Shown here: positions 16,594 through 25,324 of the stretch, one piece after another
How the letters are laid out: the number at the start of each line of letters is the position of its first letter
How positions within the stretch are numbered: position 1 is the first letter of the stretch
Assembly (NCBI RefSeq): GCF_002742265.1
Contig: NZ_MDGL01000076.1
Location: 1 to 59,006, forward strand
Length of the DNA: 59,006 nt
Source of the DNA: Maribacter sp. 4G9
GTDB lineage: Bacteria; Bacteroidota; Bacteroidia; Flavobacteriales; Flavobacteriaceae
Direction: 5' to 3'
The notes under the pieces: generated by a model
Databases searched by the model: none
Seen by the model: only the letters and a program-made list of their open reading frames with translations
Told to the model about the DNA's origin: nothing
Position numbers and translations under genes: made by a program

Positions 16594-18627
16594 ATGAACC
16601 AACAAATAGATCAATTGGCAGCGGATAATATTAGGGCATTGGCCGTGGCCATGGTGGAAAAGGCAAATTCAGGACACCCCGGAGGACCTATGGGTGGGGC
16701 CGATTTCATGCATATATTGTATTCAGAATTCTTTAATTACGATCCTGCGGATATGCATTGGCCGTTTCGTGACCGATTTTTTATGGATGCGGGTCACCTT
16801 TCTACCTTAATGTATGCGCAATATTACTTGTTGGGAAGTTACAAAAAGGAGGATATTGCAAATTTTAGGCAATGGGAGTCGGTAACACCGGGACATCCCG
16901 AAGTGGATGTGGCCAGGGGCATTGAAAATACATCCGGACCTTTGGGACAAGGACATACCATGGGCGTTGGTGCCGCCATTGCAGCGAAGTTTTTACAGGC
17001 CCGTTTTGGGGATTGGATGAACCACAAGATCTATGGATTTATTTCCGACGGTGGCGTTCAAGAGGAAATTTCACAAGGTGCCGGGCGTATTGCAGGACAT
17101 TTAGGCCTGAACAATTTCATTATGTTCTATGATGCCAACGATGTACAGCTTTCATCCAAGACCGATGAAGTAACCTCTGAGGATACGGCCAAAAAATACG
17201 AAGCTTGGGGATGGAAAGTGGTGACCATTGACGGCCATGACCATGACCAAATTAGAAAGGCCCTGGCAGATGCCAATGCCGAGACCGAGAAGCCAACGCT
17301 GATAATTGGCCAAACCATCATGGGTAAAGGTTGTGTTACCGCTGATGGTGAATCCTATGAAGGGCATACGGAACTGCATGGTAAACCTATAGGCGATACG
17401 GGAGCCGATTACGAAATGACCCTGAAAAACTTGGGGGCGGACGTTGACAATCCCTTTGACATCTTTAGGAATGTGGCTGAGTTTTATGAGGATGTTCTTG
17501 GAAGAAAAAGAGCGGATGCGCATGCAAAGAAAAAGGAAATCGATGCCTGGAGGGTTGAGAACATGGAGCTTTCCAGCAAATTGGATAGTTTTTTCGATGG
17601 CAAATTGCCGGAGTTGGATTTTGGTTCCATCGCCCAGAAGGATGGTCAGGCTACAAGGGCCGCGTCATCCAATGTTTTGGCCTATTTAGCAGAAAACGTG
17701 GAAAACATGATCGTTTCTTCCGCAGATTTATCCAACAGTGATAAAACAGATGGTTTTCTTAAAAAGACCTCCATTCTTAAGAAAGGAGATTTCTCCGGTG
17801 CTTTTTTACAGGCCGGGGTAGCTGAGTTGACCATGGCGGCCATTGCCAACGGAATTGCCCTTCATGGGGGAATTATTCCCGTAGTAGCTACGTTCTTCGT
17901 ATTCTCGGATTATATGAAGCCCGCAATTCGTTTGAGTGCTATCCAGGAATTACCGGTCAAATTTGTTTGGTCCCACGATGCCTTTAGGGTTGGGGAGGAT
18001 GGTCCAACGCACCAGCCTATTGAACAGGAAGCCCAGATACGTTTATTGGAAAAATTGAAAAACCATAGTCATGAGCAAAGCTTTGTTGCCCTGCGCCCAG
18101 CGGATTCCCAAGAAACCAATGTGGCTTGGAAAATGGCCATGGAAAATAAAAAGACTCCTACGGGACTAATACTGTCCAGACAGAATATAAAAGATGTGCC
18201 CGCACAATCCGGTAATCGCTATGAAGAAGCACTGGGTGCAGAAAAAGGCGGATATCTGGTGCAGGAAGTCAATGACCCAGATATTATCCTGATTGCCAAT
18301 GGTTCAGAAGTATCTACCTTAGTGGATGCATCAAAACTTTTGGAGGAAAAGAAAGGTCTTAAAGTCAATATTGCCTCGATTCCATCCGAAGGAATTTTTA
18401 GACAGCAATCAAAGGAATATCAGGAAAAAGTCATTCCCGGCAATAAACCTGTTTTTGGATTGACTGCCGGTTTACCCATTAATCTCGAAGCTTTGGCAGG
18501 TCCCAATGGTAAGGTGTTTGGACTTGAACACTTTGGATATTCCGCTCCGGCGACAGTTTTGGACGAAAAATTTGGTTTTACGGGAGATCAGGTATATACG
18601 GAAGTAATAGAATTTTTAAACAAGTAA
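16594..18627 (+). CDS. tkt: Transketolase
   Basis: A 677-residue single-chain transketolase. The N-terminal TPP-binding domain shows ANSGHPGGPMGGADFMH, SGPLGQGHTMGVGAA and GFISDGGVQEEIS; the pyrimidine-binding domain shows FSDYMKPAIRLSA and VKFVWSHDAFRVGEDGPTHQ, and the C-terminal domain shows ANGSEVS and GLEHFGYSAPA. It moves two-carbon ketol units between sugar phosphates in the non-oxidative pentose phosphate pathway. The transaldolase gene follows after 12 nt, so the two branch enzymes are co-transcribed. Confidence 0.96.
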   Translation: MNQQIDQLAADNIRALAVAMVEKANSGHPGGPMGGADFMHILYSEFFNYDPADMHWPFRDRFFMDAGHLSTLMYAQYYLLGSYKKEDIANFRQWESVTPGHPEVDVARGIENTSGPLGQGHTMGVGAAIAAKFLQARFGDWMNHKIYGFISDGGVQEEISQGAGRIAGHLGLNNFIMFYDANDVQLSSKTDEVTSEDTAKKYEAWGWKVVTIDGHDHDQIRKALADANAETEKPTLIIGQTIMGKGCVTADGESYEGHTELHGKPIGDTGADYEMTLKNLGADVDNPFDIFRNVAEFYEDVLGRKRADAHAKKKEIDAWRVENMELSSKLDSFFDGKLPELDFGSIAQKDGQATRAASSNVLAYLAENVENMIVSSADLSNSDKTDGFLKKTSILKKGDFSGAFLQAGVAELTMAAIANGIALHGGIIPVVATFFVFSDYMKPAIRLSAIQELPVKFVWSHDAFRVGEDGPTHQPIEQEAQIRLLEKLKNHSHEQSFVALRPADSQETNVAWKMAMENKKTPTGLILSRQNIKDVPAQSGNRYEEALGAEKGGYLVQEVNDPDIILIANGSEVSTLVDASKLLEEKKGLKVNIASIPSEGIFRQQSKEYQEKVIPGNKPVFGLTAGLPINLEALAGPNGKVFGLEHFGYSAPATVLDEKFGFTGDQVYTEVIEFLNK

Positions 18628-18639
18628 AACAGAAAGAAA

Positions 18640-19293
18640 ATGAAATTTTTTATAGATACAGCAAACTTAGATGAAATAAGGGAGGCCCAGGATATGGGGG
18701 TATTGGATGGTGTTACCACAAACCCTTCCCTAATGGCCAAAGAAGGTATTACAGGTGCCGAAAATATCCTCAATCACTACAAAAAAATATGTGATTTGGT
18801 AGACGGACATGTAAGTGCCGAGGTCATTTCAACGGATTTTGACGGAATGGTCGAGGAAGGAGAGAAATTGGCGGCTTTAAATCCACAAATTGTCGTTAAG
18901 CTTCCTATGATAGCCGATGGTGTAAAAGCGTGTAAGTATTTTTCGGACAAGGGAATCAAGACCAATGTAACCTTGGTATTCTCTGCCGGACAGGCCTTAC
19001 TGGCCGCAAAAGCTGGAGCCACTTACGTATCCCCATTTATTGGCCGTTTGGACGATATTTCTACGGATGGTCTAGGTTTGATATCGGACATTCGATTGAT
19101 CTATGATAACTATGGTTTCGAGACAGAAATATTGGCAGCATCCGTAAGGCACGTAATGCACGTGTTGGATTGTGCCAAAATAGGAGCAGATGTAATGACC
19201 GGTCCTTTGTCCGCCATTAAGGGCTTATTAAAACATCCATTGACAGATAGTGGTTTGGCCAAGTTCCTTGAGGATTATAAGAAAGGTAATTAG
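18640..19293 (+). CDS. tal: Transaldolase of the TalC/FSA short subfamily
   Basis: A 217-residue TIM-barrel aldolase. The Schiff-base lysine is K87 (VVKLPM), with GVTTNPSL near 24 and [25 protein letters not shown] split across 105-130. At the position that separates the two activities of this family, Gln in fructose-6-phosphate aldolase and Glu in transaldolases, this protein has E61 (SAEVIS), so I predict transaldolase. Its position 12 nt after transketolase agrees: together they complete the non-oxidative pentose phosphate branch. Automated annotation may call it fsa. Confidence 0.9.
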   Translation: MKFFIDTANLDEIREAQDMGVLDGVTTNPSLMAKEGITGAENILNHYKKICDLVDGHVSAEVISTDFDGMVEEGEKLAALNPQIVVKLPMIADGVKACKYFSDKGIKTNVTLVFSAGQALLAAKAGATYVSPFIGRLDDISTDGLGLISDIRLIYDNYGFETEILAASVRHVMHVLDCAKIGADVMTGPLSAIKGLLKHPLTDSGLAKFLEDYKKGN

Positions 19294-19320
19294 GATTTTT
19301 GTTCTAATTATGGAAAATGG

Positions 19321-19348
19321 ACACCTGGCTTTGCTAGGTGTTTTTTTG
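19321..19348 (+). terminator. Rho-independent terminator of tkt-tal
   Basis: ACACCTGGC-TTT-GCTAGGTGT stem (one mismatch) followed by seven T, 27 nt after the transaldolase stop. Confidence 0.85.
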
Positions 19349-19418
19349 TCCAAAGACTTACAATTATTGTCTTGTCTCATCATAAGATGTAGTTTTACAA
19401 ATAGCTAATTATTTAAAA

Positions 19419-20549
19419 ATGCAGAAATTGCTCAAGGTTTTTACAGGGGTGATAATAGGGTTTTGCTTATTAGGGTGTAAACAGGATGCAAATAAAAATC
19501 CGGAAGGCCCAAAATCTGAAGATATACCTTACAAAACTTCGGAAACCGATAAAAATGTACTGAAAGAAAAACCCCAAAACCTTTCGGCTCCAGAGGGGAT
19601 GGTTTGGATTCCGGGCGGGGAGCTGAAACAAGGTGCCGTCCCCCAGGATAAGATGGCCATGCAACATGAAAAGCCGGCCATAGATGTTTTGGTCGATGGT
19701 TTTTTTATGGACATCACCGAAGTCACCAATGCCCAATTCAAAAAATTTGTCGCCGAAACGGGTTATATCACAACGGCAGAACGAGCCATCGACTGGGAGG
19801 AGTTAAAAAAACAGGTGCCGGAAGGTACGGAGAAACCCCATGATTCAGTATTACAACCGGGAGCTTTGACTTTCAAAAAAACAAAAACATCGGTGCCCAA
19901 TCTTTATGATTTTTCTCAATGGTGGCATTGGACCATAGGTGCGGATTGGAGGCACCCCAATGGACCCGATAGTTCCATTGAGGGAAAGGACGACTACCCG
20001 GTGGTACAAATATCCTTTGAGGATGCTTTGGCCTATTGCGAATGGGCCGGAAGACGTTTGCCCACCGAGGCAGAGTGGGAGTTGGCCGCTAGGGCGGGGA
20101 AGAAGGGTACCACATATTTTTGGGGCGATGATTTCTCGGTCCTGCAGGAAAAGGCGAATACCTGGGAAGGTGAATTTCCTGTTACAAACACCAAAACGGA
20201 TGGGTTCGAATTAAGGGCTCCCGTAAAGTCGTATCCACCTAACGATTATGGATTGTATGACATGGCGGGCAATGTATGGGAGTGGACAAGTGATTGGTAC
20301 AATACCAATTACTATAAGGAAGTGAACACTACGGGTGAAGTTCAAAAAAATCCCCAGGGTGCTACAAACCCCTTTACCCCCAATAATCCCTATGCCAAGG
20401 AGAAGGTAATTAAAGGTGGGTCCTTTTTGTGCAGCGCATCCTACTGTGCCAGTTACAGGGTTTCCGCAAGAATGGGTTCCAGTATGGATTCCTCCCTGGA
20501 GCACACTGGTTTTAGAACCGTGGCTTCCATAGATATGTTGACAAATTAG
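19419..20549 (+). CDS. Lipoprotein of the formylglycine-generating enzyme (FGE/SUMF1) family
   Basis: A 376-residue protein with an SPII lipobox (GFCLLGC, Cys20), a charged linker to about residue 58 and a full SUMF1 domain: PEGMVWIPGGEL, DITEVTNAQFKKFV, PVVQISFEDALAYCEWAGRRLPTE (split), YDMAGNVWEWTSDWY and KGGSFLC. Unlike many SUMF1-fold proteins, both FGE copper/redox cysteines are kept: C338 and C343 in GGSFLC-SASYC-ASYR. Known FGEs convert a sulfatase Cys to formylglycine. No sulfatase lies in this window, and the lipoprotein signal would put the enzyme in the periplasm or outer envelope, so either it matures exported sulfatases or it has another role. Confidence 0.85.
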   Translation: MQKLLKVFTGVIIGFCLLGCKQDANKNPEGPKSEDIPYKTSETDKNVLKEKPQNLSAPEGMVWIPGGELKQGAVPQDKMAMQHEKPAIDVLVDGFFMDITEVTNAQFKKFVAETGYITTAERAIDWEELKKQVPEGTEKPHDSVLQPGALTFKKTKTSVPNLYDFSQWWHWTIGADWRHPNGPDSSIEGKDDYPVVQISFEDALAYCEWAGRRLPTEAEWELAARAGKKGTTYFWGDDFSVLQEKANTWEGEFPVTNTKTDGFELRAPVKSYPPNDYGLYDMAGNVWEWTSDWYNTNYYKEVNTTGEVQKNPQGATNPFTPNNPYAKEKVIKGGSFLCSASYCASYRVSARMGSSMDSSLEHTGFRTVASIDMLTN

Positions 20550-20639
20550 ACCTCTACGGACTCATTTTTTTCTTATTAAGAGAATACAAAACGGTGAAAA
20601 CTTTTAATAACTTCCATGTAAGTTTTTTGTCCAAAAACC

Positions 20640-20647
20640 TACTTTTG
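20640..20647 (+). promoter_or_regulatory. -7 box of trxB
   Basis: TACTTTTG is a perfect TAnnTTTG box 24 nt before the trxB ATG. No clear -33 TTTG is seen at normal spacing. Confidence 0.4.
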
Positions 20648-20671
20648 TAATACAATTTCAAGATTAAAACT

Positions 20672-21655
20672 ATGTCGGAAGCAATAGAGCGAGTAAAAAC
20701 ATTGATAATAGGTTCCGGACCTGCAGGATATACTGCGGCCATTTATGCTGCCAGAGCGGATTTAAAACCCGTCCTGTATACGGGAATGGAGCCAGGCGGG
20801 CAACTAACCACGACCACGGAGGTAGATAACTTCCCCGGCTATCCAGAAGGAATAGACGGACCTTCCATGATGGTGCAGTTACAGCAACAAGCGGAGCGTT
20901 TTGGAACCGATGTACGCATCGGGATGGTTACCAAGGCGGAATTCGGAAAAAAAGAGGGCGATATACACAAAATTACCGTGGACAATGATAAGATAATCGA
21001 GGCCGAGACCGTAATAATCTCCACAGGGGCTTCGGCCAAATATTTAAACATTCCAAGTGAACAGAGACTACGTGGCGGCGGAGTTTCCGCCTGTGCCGTT
21101 TGTGACGGATTTTTCTATAAGGGACAGGACGTCGCCATTGTGGGTGCAGGGGATACGGCGGCCGAGGAGGCCTCGTATTTGGCGAATATCTGTAACAAGG
21201 TGACCATGTTGGTGCGAAAGGATTTTATGAGGGCCTCAAAAGCTATGCAGCACAGGGTTCAGAGTCTCAAGAACATCGAGATTAAATATAATACCGAGGT
21301 AGACGAAGTGCTGGGAGACCAAGTGGTTGAAGGTCTTAGAATGGTGAACAACCAAACAGGGGAAAAGGAAGAGATTGCCATTACAGGTTTGTTCATTGCT
21401 ATTGGACATAAACCCAATACGGATATTTTCAAGGGACAGTTGGATATGGACGAAACCGGATATATCGTTACCAAGGGTAAATCCACCAAAACCAATATTC
21501 CTGGGGTTTTTGCTTCTGGTGACGCACAGGATAAGGAATATAGACAGGCCGTAACGGCTGCGGGTACAGGCTGTATGGCAGCCCTGGATGCGGAACGATA
21601 CCTTGCCACTATTGGCTCCGTAGCGGAAAGCATTGCGGATAACTATAATATTTGA
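20672..21655 (+). CDS. trxB: Thioredoxin-disulfide reductase
   Basis: A 327-residue low-molecular-weight thioredoxin reductase. FAD-binding GSGPAGYTAAIYAAR (14-28), redox-active C141-AV-C144 (SACAVCDGFF), NADPH-binding GAGDTAAEEA and C-terminal FAD motif GVFASGDAQD are all present. It passes electrons from NADPH to thioredoxin in the cytoplasm. Monocistronic with its own terminator. Confidence 0.97.
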   Translation: MSEAIERVKTLIIGSGPAGYTAAIYAARADLKPVLYTGMEPGGQLTTTTEVDNFPGYPEGIDGPSMMVQLQQQAERFGTDVRIGMVTKAEFGKKEGDIHKITVDNDKIIEAETVIISTGASAKYLNIPSEQRLRGGGVSACAVCDGFFYKGQDVAIVGAGDTAAEEASYLANICNKVTMLVRKDFMRASKAMQHRVQSLKNIEIKYNTEVDEVLGDQVVEGLRMVNNQTGEKEEIAITGLFIAIGHKPNTDIFKGQLDMDETGYIVTKGKSTKTNIPGVFASGDAQDKEYRQAVTAAGTGCMAALDAERYLATIGSVAESIADNYNI

Positions 21656-21680
21656 GCATAAATAGAAGCAACATAAAGAG

Positions 21681-21704
21681 AAAGCGCCTTCAAGGCGCTT
21701 TTTT
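21681..21704. terminator. Rho-independent terminator, probably bidirectional
   Basis: AAAGCGCC-TTCA-AGGCGCTTT hairpin with T-run on the plus strand and an A/T-rich flank on the other side. It lies between the convergent trxB and the 150-residue secreted protein gene and can serve both. Confidence 0.82.
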
Positions 21705-21726
21705 AATTTATAAATATGCCTTTTTT

Positions 21727-22173
21727 TTAATCGATTCTCTTATAATTTTCCGAGTAGACCCTATTTCCGTCATCGTCCAAGGTTATCTGGCTGTAATTGT
21801 TTTCTTCCAATACTAGTTCAAACTTAAATACTTTAACGGTGTCCTGTACTTTCATCATCTCGGCGGAAGCAAATTCCAACCGTTCTTCCAGTTCGTTTTC
21901 CGTATTCGTGTATGATCCGTAGCCGAACCATTCCACTGGATCGTCCGGTGAATAGCGCGTCCACATTACTTTGCCCTTGCTGTAAATCTTTACTTGCCGA
22001 TATCCATTTATGTTCTGCAAAGTGTCCGAAACACCTTGTTCATCATAATTATATCTGTTGATAAGCTCCCAGGTTCCCTCTAAGGAATTCTGGGTTTGCA
22101 GTTTTGTGGAGGTAATACTGGTAAGGGTAACCAATAGAAACATCAAAAAAACCGACCCAATAATTTTTTTCAT
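21727..22173 (-). CDS. Secreted lipocalin-like hypothetical protein
   Basis: A 148-residue protein starting MKKIIGSVFLMFLLVTLT with a signal peptide. The mature part reads SLEGTWELINRYNYDEQG, YRQVKIYSKGKVMWTRYS and ends KFELVLEENNYSQITLDDDG, the pattern of small Bacteroidota lipocalin-like proteins (G-T-W-E-L opening, alternating beta strands). I choose ATG 22173 over the TTG at 22179. Function unknown; it is not clearly in an operon. Confidence 0.7.
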   Translation of the reverse strand: MKKIIGSVFLMFLLVTLTSITSTKLQTQNSLEGTWELINRYNYDEQGVSDTLQNINGYRQVKIYSKGKVMWTRYSPDDPVEWFGYGSYTNTENELEERLEFASAEMMKVQDTVKVFKFELVLEENNYSQITLDDDGNRVYSENYKRID

Positions 22174-22285
22174 GGCCAAATCATTTAATGGTTATTAATA
22201 CCATAAAAGGTACAAAAAATTATTAAGAATTTAACAATAATTAAATAGAATAATTATGGAATTATCAGTATCGTCTGGATAAGGT

Positions 22286-23335
22286 TTAACGTTTAAAATT
22301 GTTCAGTGCATTTGTTAGGGAATCGATATCCGGTCTGAGATGTGAGGCGGTAATCACAATACGGCTCATGGTTTCCGAACTTTCATTTGGATAGTTGAAA
22401 TTGGTCACTATGACTTGATTTTTTTCCAAATAGGCCACCAATTCAGGATTTAAAAAGGTAAATGTTGGATGTCCTTTCATATACCTATAATGCTTCAATG
22501 TCTCCATTTTTTCCAAAAAATAGTCCAAGTTGGCATGTAGGTTCCTTCTCCTTTCCATATAGATAGGTGCCGCCTCCAAGAATGTGGCCATGGCAGCGGG
22601 ACTTGCGGGACTGGCGCCTCCGTAAAATGCGGTGTTTTCCATTTGCAGCAGGTCTTCCCTGTTTCCAAAAATGGCTCCCGCCTGTATACCGAAGCCCTTT
22701 CCCAAAGAGCAACATACGAATAACTTTTTGGGGTTCAGTTCCTGCAAGGAACGATAGATACCGCTGCCGTTTTTTCCAATTACTCCAATGCCATGGGAAT
22801 CGTCCGCTACCAAAATGATATCGGTAAGGGGTAGAATTTTCAAACTTTCAAAATCTGGAAATCCGCCTCCCGAGAAATCTATGGCGTCCATGAACAATAC
22901 CGGAGTCTTTGCGTTGGGTTCGTTCAAGTAATTTCTCAGTGCAATATTCAAACTGGCATAGGTCACATAATTTTTTACCTTGTTTCTAAATAAGGCGGAA
23001 TGGGTATTGGGGGCAAAAAAGGGCTTACAGGACTTTTTGTGTATGTAATCCGATAAAAACTGTCCCGCCAAATACCCGGAGGATTGTGTGATACACGCCT
23101 CACTACCTACCAGATCGGAAAGATAGTCCTCAGCCAAATGGTATATGGAAAATCTGACGTTGGATTTTCTGGAAGCACTGTAATTGGTACCGTATTTTCT
23201 AATGTTTTGTATAAATAGCTCCTGAAAGGGGGCATAGTCCTGAAGCCCCAGATAGGAAGTACCGCCAAAGTACAGGTACTTTTGTCCCTCATAAATTAGT
23301 TCCCTGCCCGGGAAAGAATCGATAAAAAATGCCAT
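22286..23335 (-). CDS. AONS/KBL-like PLP-dependent enzyme (BioF-type fold)
   Basis: A 349-residue fold-type I PLP enzyme of the alpha-oxoamine synthase group: substrate loop FGGTSYLGL, SGYLAGQ, cofactor-binding DDSHGIGVIG and the PLP lysine in CSLGKGFGIQAGAIFG. It is about 30-40 residues shorter than typical 8-amino-7-oxononanoate synthase and no other biotin gene is nearby, so BioF activity is uncertain. It follows the dipeptide epimerase gene by 5 nt and is surely co-transcribed, which points to amino acid or murein-peptide metabolism instead. Confidence 0.8.
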   Translation of the reverse strand: MAFFIDSFPGRELIYEGQKYLYFGGTSYLGLQDYAPFQELFIQNIRKYGTNYSASRKSNVRFSIYHLAEDYLSDLVGSEACITQSSGYLAGQFLSDYIHKKSCKPFFAPNTHSALFRNKVKNYVTYASLNIALRNYLNEPNAKTPVLFMDAIDFSGGGFPDFESLKILPLTDIILVADDSHGIGVIGKNGSGIYRSLQELNPKKLFVCCSLGKGFGIQAGAIFGNREDLLQMENTAFYGGASPASPAAMATFLEAAPIYMERRRNLHANLDYFLEKMETLKHYRYMKGHPTFTFLNPELVAYLEKNQVIVTNFNYPNESSETMSRIVITASHLRPDIDSLTNALNNFKR

Positions 23336-23340
23336 AGAAT

Positions 23341-24351
23341 TTATATCAGCGTTACGCCACTTCCGGCCAGTTCCGGAAAAATGACCTTACCGTTTTCTTG
23401 AATTTCCACCCCTTTTGCAATATCCTTCTTCAAAAGTAAGGCCCCATCCATGTCTACATAATCCAATTGTGGCAATAATTGGGCTATGGCCGAAATCCCT
23501 ACGGTAGATTCCGTCATACAGCCTACCATAACTTTTAAGCCTAGCTCCTTTCCTTTTCTTATCATACGCAGGGCGGGGGTAAGGCCACCGCACTTGGTAA
23601 GCTTAATGTTGATTCCATTAAAATGCAGGGCGCATTTTTCCACATCGGCTTCAACAATACAGCTTTCATCGGCAATAATAGGGAGTACGCTTTGATGCAC
23701 TACCTTTTCCATACCTTCCCAATCATCTGCCTTTAAGGGTTGCTCCAAGAACTCTACGCCCAATTCTTTTAATAGCGGGGCATTCTGTGTTGTTTCTTCA
23801 GCGGTCCAAGCACAATTGGCATCGATCCTAAAAATAGCATCCGTATGTTTTCTTAGTTCCCTTACAATGGCCACATCGTCTTCCGTTCCCAATTTGATTT
23901 TATAGATGGGCCAAGGCATTTCTATCATTTTTGAGACCATTTCATCAACAGGTGCAATACCAATGGTGTAATTGGTAAGCGGATACCGATCTTTTTGCGT
24001 TCCCCAAAGTTCATATAATGGTTTTCCTTTCAATTTTCCATAAAGGTCATGGGCCGCTAAGTCCATGGCACACAATGCGAAATTGGAGAGGCCTTTGGCT
24101 TTTAGGAAATCGTGGAATGTCTCCGGATCACTAAAATCGTAGGCCTCTAGTTCCTTTTGTACAGCCTCAATCTCGGACATCATGCTTTCCACGGTTATTT
24201 TGTAATACGGATTGCTTGTGGCCTCACCAAACCCTGTATGTCCGTTTAGGCTCAATCCAACAATCAAGGTATCCTGAAAATCATGGGATTCCCTAGAAAT
24301 ACTAAAGGTGTGCCGTAAGGCCAATGTATGCTTTTGTAGCTGTATCTGCAT
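23341..24351 (-). CDS. Dipeptide epimerase (L-Ala-D/L-Glu epimerase type)
   Basis: A 336-residue enolase-superfamily enzyme of the muconate-lactonising subgroup: catalytic KxK in YKIKLGTED, metal ligands in RIDANCAW, LEQPL and ADESC, and the second catalytic lysine in INIKLTKCGG. These features fit dipeptide epimerases that act on Ala-Glu from recycled peptidoglycan; specificity is inference. First gene of a two-gene operon with the BioF-like enzyme. Confidence 0.87.
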   Translation of the reverse strand: MQIQLQKHTLALRHTFSISRESHDFQDTLIVGLSLNGHTGFGEATSNPYYKITVESMMSEIEAVQKELEAYDFSDPETFHDFLKAKGLSNFALCAMDLAAHDLYGKLKGKPLYELWGTQKDRYPLTNYTIGIAPVDEMVSKMIEMPWPIYKIKLGTEDDVAIVRELRKHTDAIFRIDANCAWTAEETTQNAPLLKELGVEFLEQPLKADDWEGMEKVVHQSVLPIIADESCIVEADVEKCALHFNGINIKLTKCGGLTPALRMIRKGKELGLKVMVGCMTESTVGISAIAQLLPQLDYVDMDGALLLKKDIAKGVEIQENGKVIFPELAGSGVTLI

Positions 24352-24419
24352 GAATTAAAACTTTCTACTAAGATGCAAAAGACCATTCAGGATTCCAAAA
24401 CCAAATCGGTAGAAATGCA

Positions 24420-24449
24420 AAGAAAAACCCATTGATTTTTCAATGGGTT
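24420..24449 (-). terminator. Rho-independent terminator of the PadR-PspC-GIN operon
   Basis: AACCCATTGA and TCAATGGGTT pair perfectly over a 4-nt loop, followed on the minus strand by a T-rich run, 29 nt after the GIN gene stop. Confidence 0.88.
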
Positions 24450-24477
24450 CTTAAATCGAAAGGTTATTGATTTACCC

Positions 24478-25209
24478 TTAATATTTATGGACACTGCCGG
24501 AAACCGATTTGTTCTTTTTAACCGTTGGATCGCCCTTGTAGGAAATGTTTCCCCCGCTACTGGCATCCGCTGTAAGAAGATCGGACACATTAACGCTAAT
24601 ATTGGATCCACTGCTGGCCTCCGCACGGCACTCCTCTGTAACGAGGTCCTTTGCCCTAATGTTGGCACCGCTGCTGCCATCCACATATACTTCCTTGGCA
24701 TTTCCGGTGATTTCAATATTGGCACCACTGCTCGCGTCAATTTCCAAGTGATCGGCGTTTACCTCAATGTTCAAAATGGAACCGCTACTGGAATCAACAT
24801 TGATGTTATCTCCCGCTATCAGGTTTTGGGAGGTCAGGTGTGCCCCGCTGGAACTTTCCAAAGAGGTAATGGTAGGTAAGGAAACAAACACCTTTTTGGT
24901 GGCCCTGCCGATGTTCTCTATGGCATGGATTTTCAGTTTTCCATTTCGGATATCGGTTCCGATGAGGTCAATGATATTTTCATCCCCTTCTACGGAAATG
25001 GAATAGTCCGATGCCTGTGTTACATAGACCTGTATACCTTCCGAAGCATGTACTACATTGAAATCTTCCGTTACTTCCCTGGTTTCTTCCACTACTATGC
25101 CGTTACCGGCCTTTCCCGTTCCAAAGTCCCCAAAGTTAACGTCGAAGCCACAGGAGCTTAGGAATAATGCAAGAACAAATGCGATGGTTACTCTAACTAG
25201 TGTTGTCAT
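24478..25209 (-). CDS. Head-GIN (DUF2807) domain lipoprotein
   Basis: A 243-residue lipoprotein (lipobox LFLSSC, Cys20) with one DUF2807 domain (about 45-225). From residue 112 on it shows a regular ladder of SSG[AS][HNI] motifs every 18-20 residues, the turns of a right-handed beta-helix. Last gene of a PadR-PspC-GIN operon, with the strong terminator at 24420..24449. Head-GIN proteins are common beside PspC in Bacteroidota and are thought to be envelope sensors or adhesins; no activity is known. Confidence 0.85.
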   Translation of the reverse strand: MTTLVRVTIAFVLALFLSSCGFDVNFGDFGTGKAGNGIVVEETREVTEDFNVVHASEGIQVYVTQASDYSISVEGDENIIDLIGTDIRNGKLKIHAIENIGRATKKVFVSLPTITSLESSSGAHLTSQNLIAGDNINVDSSSGSILNIEVNADHLEIDASSGANIEITGNAKEVYVDGSSGANIRAKDLVTEECRAEASSGSNISVNVSDLLTADASSGGNISYKGDPTVKKNKSVSGSVHKY

Positions 25210-25324
25210 GATGGTCGTTTTTAGATTGTTGTTTTTGATGATGTAAAATTGTATTATTTGTAAGTCTTGTTTAAATGTTTTCTACCGAGTTGTCGTTTTC
25301 CCTTCCCGAATTGTAATTACCCCG

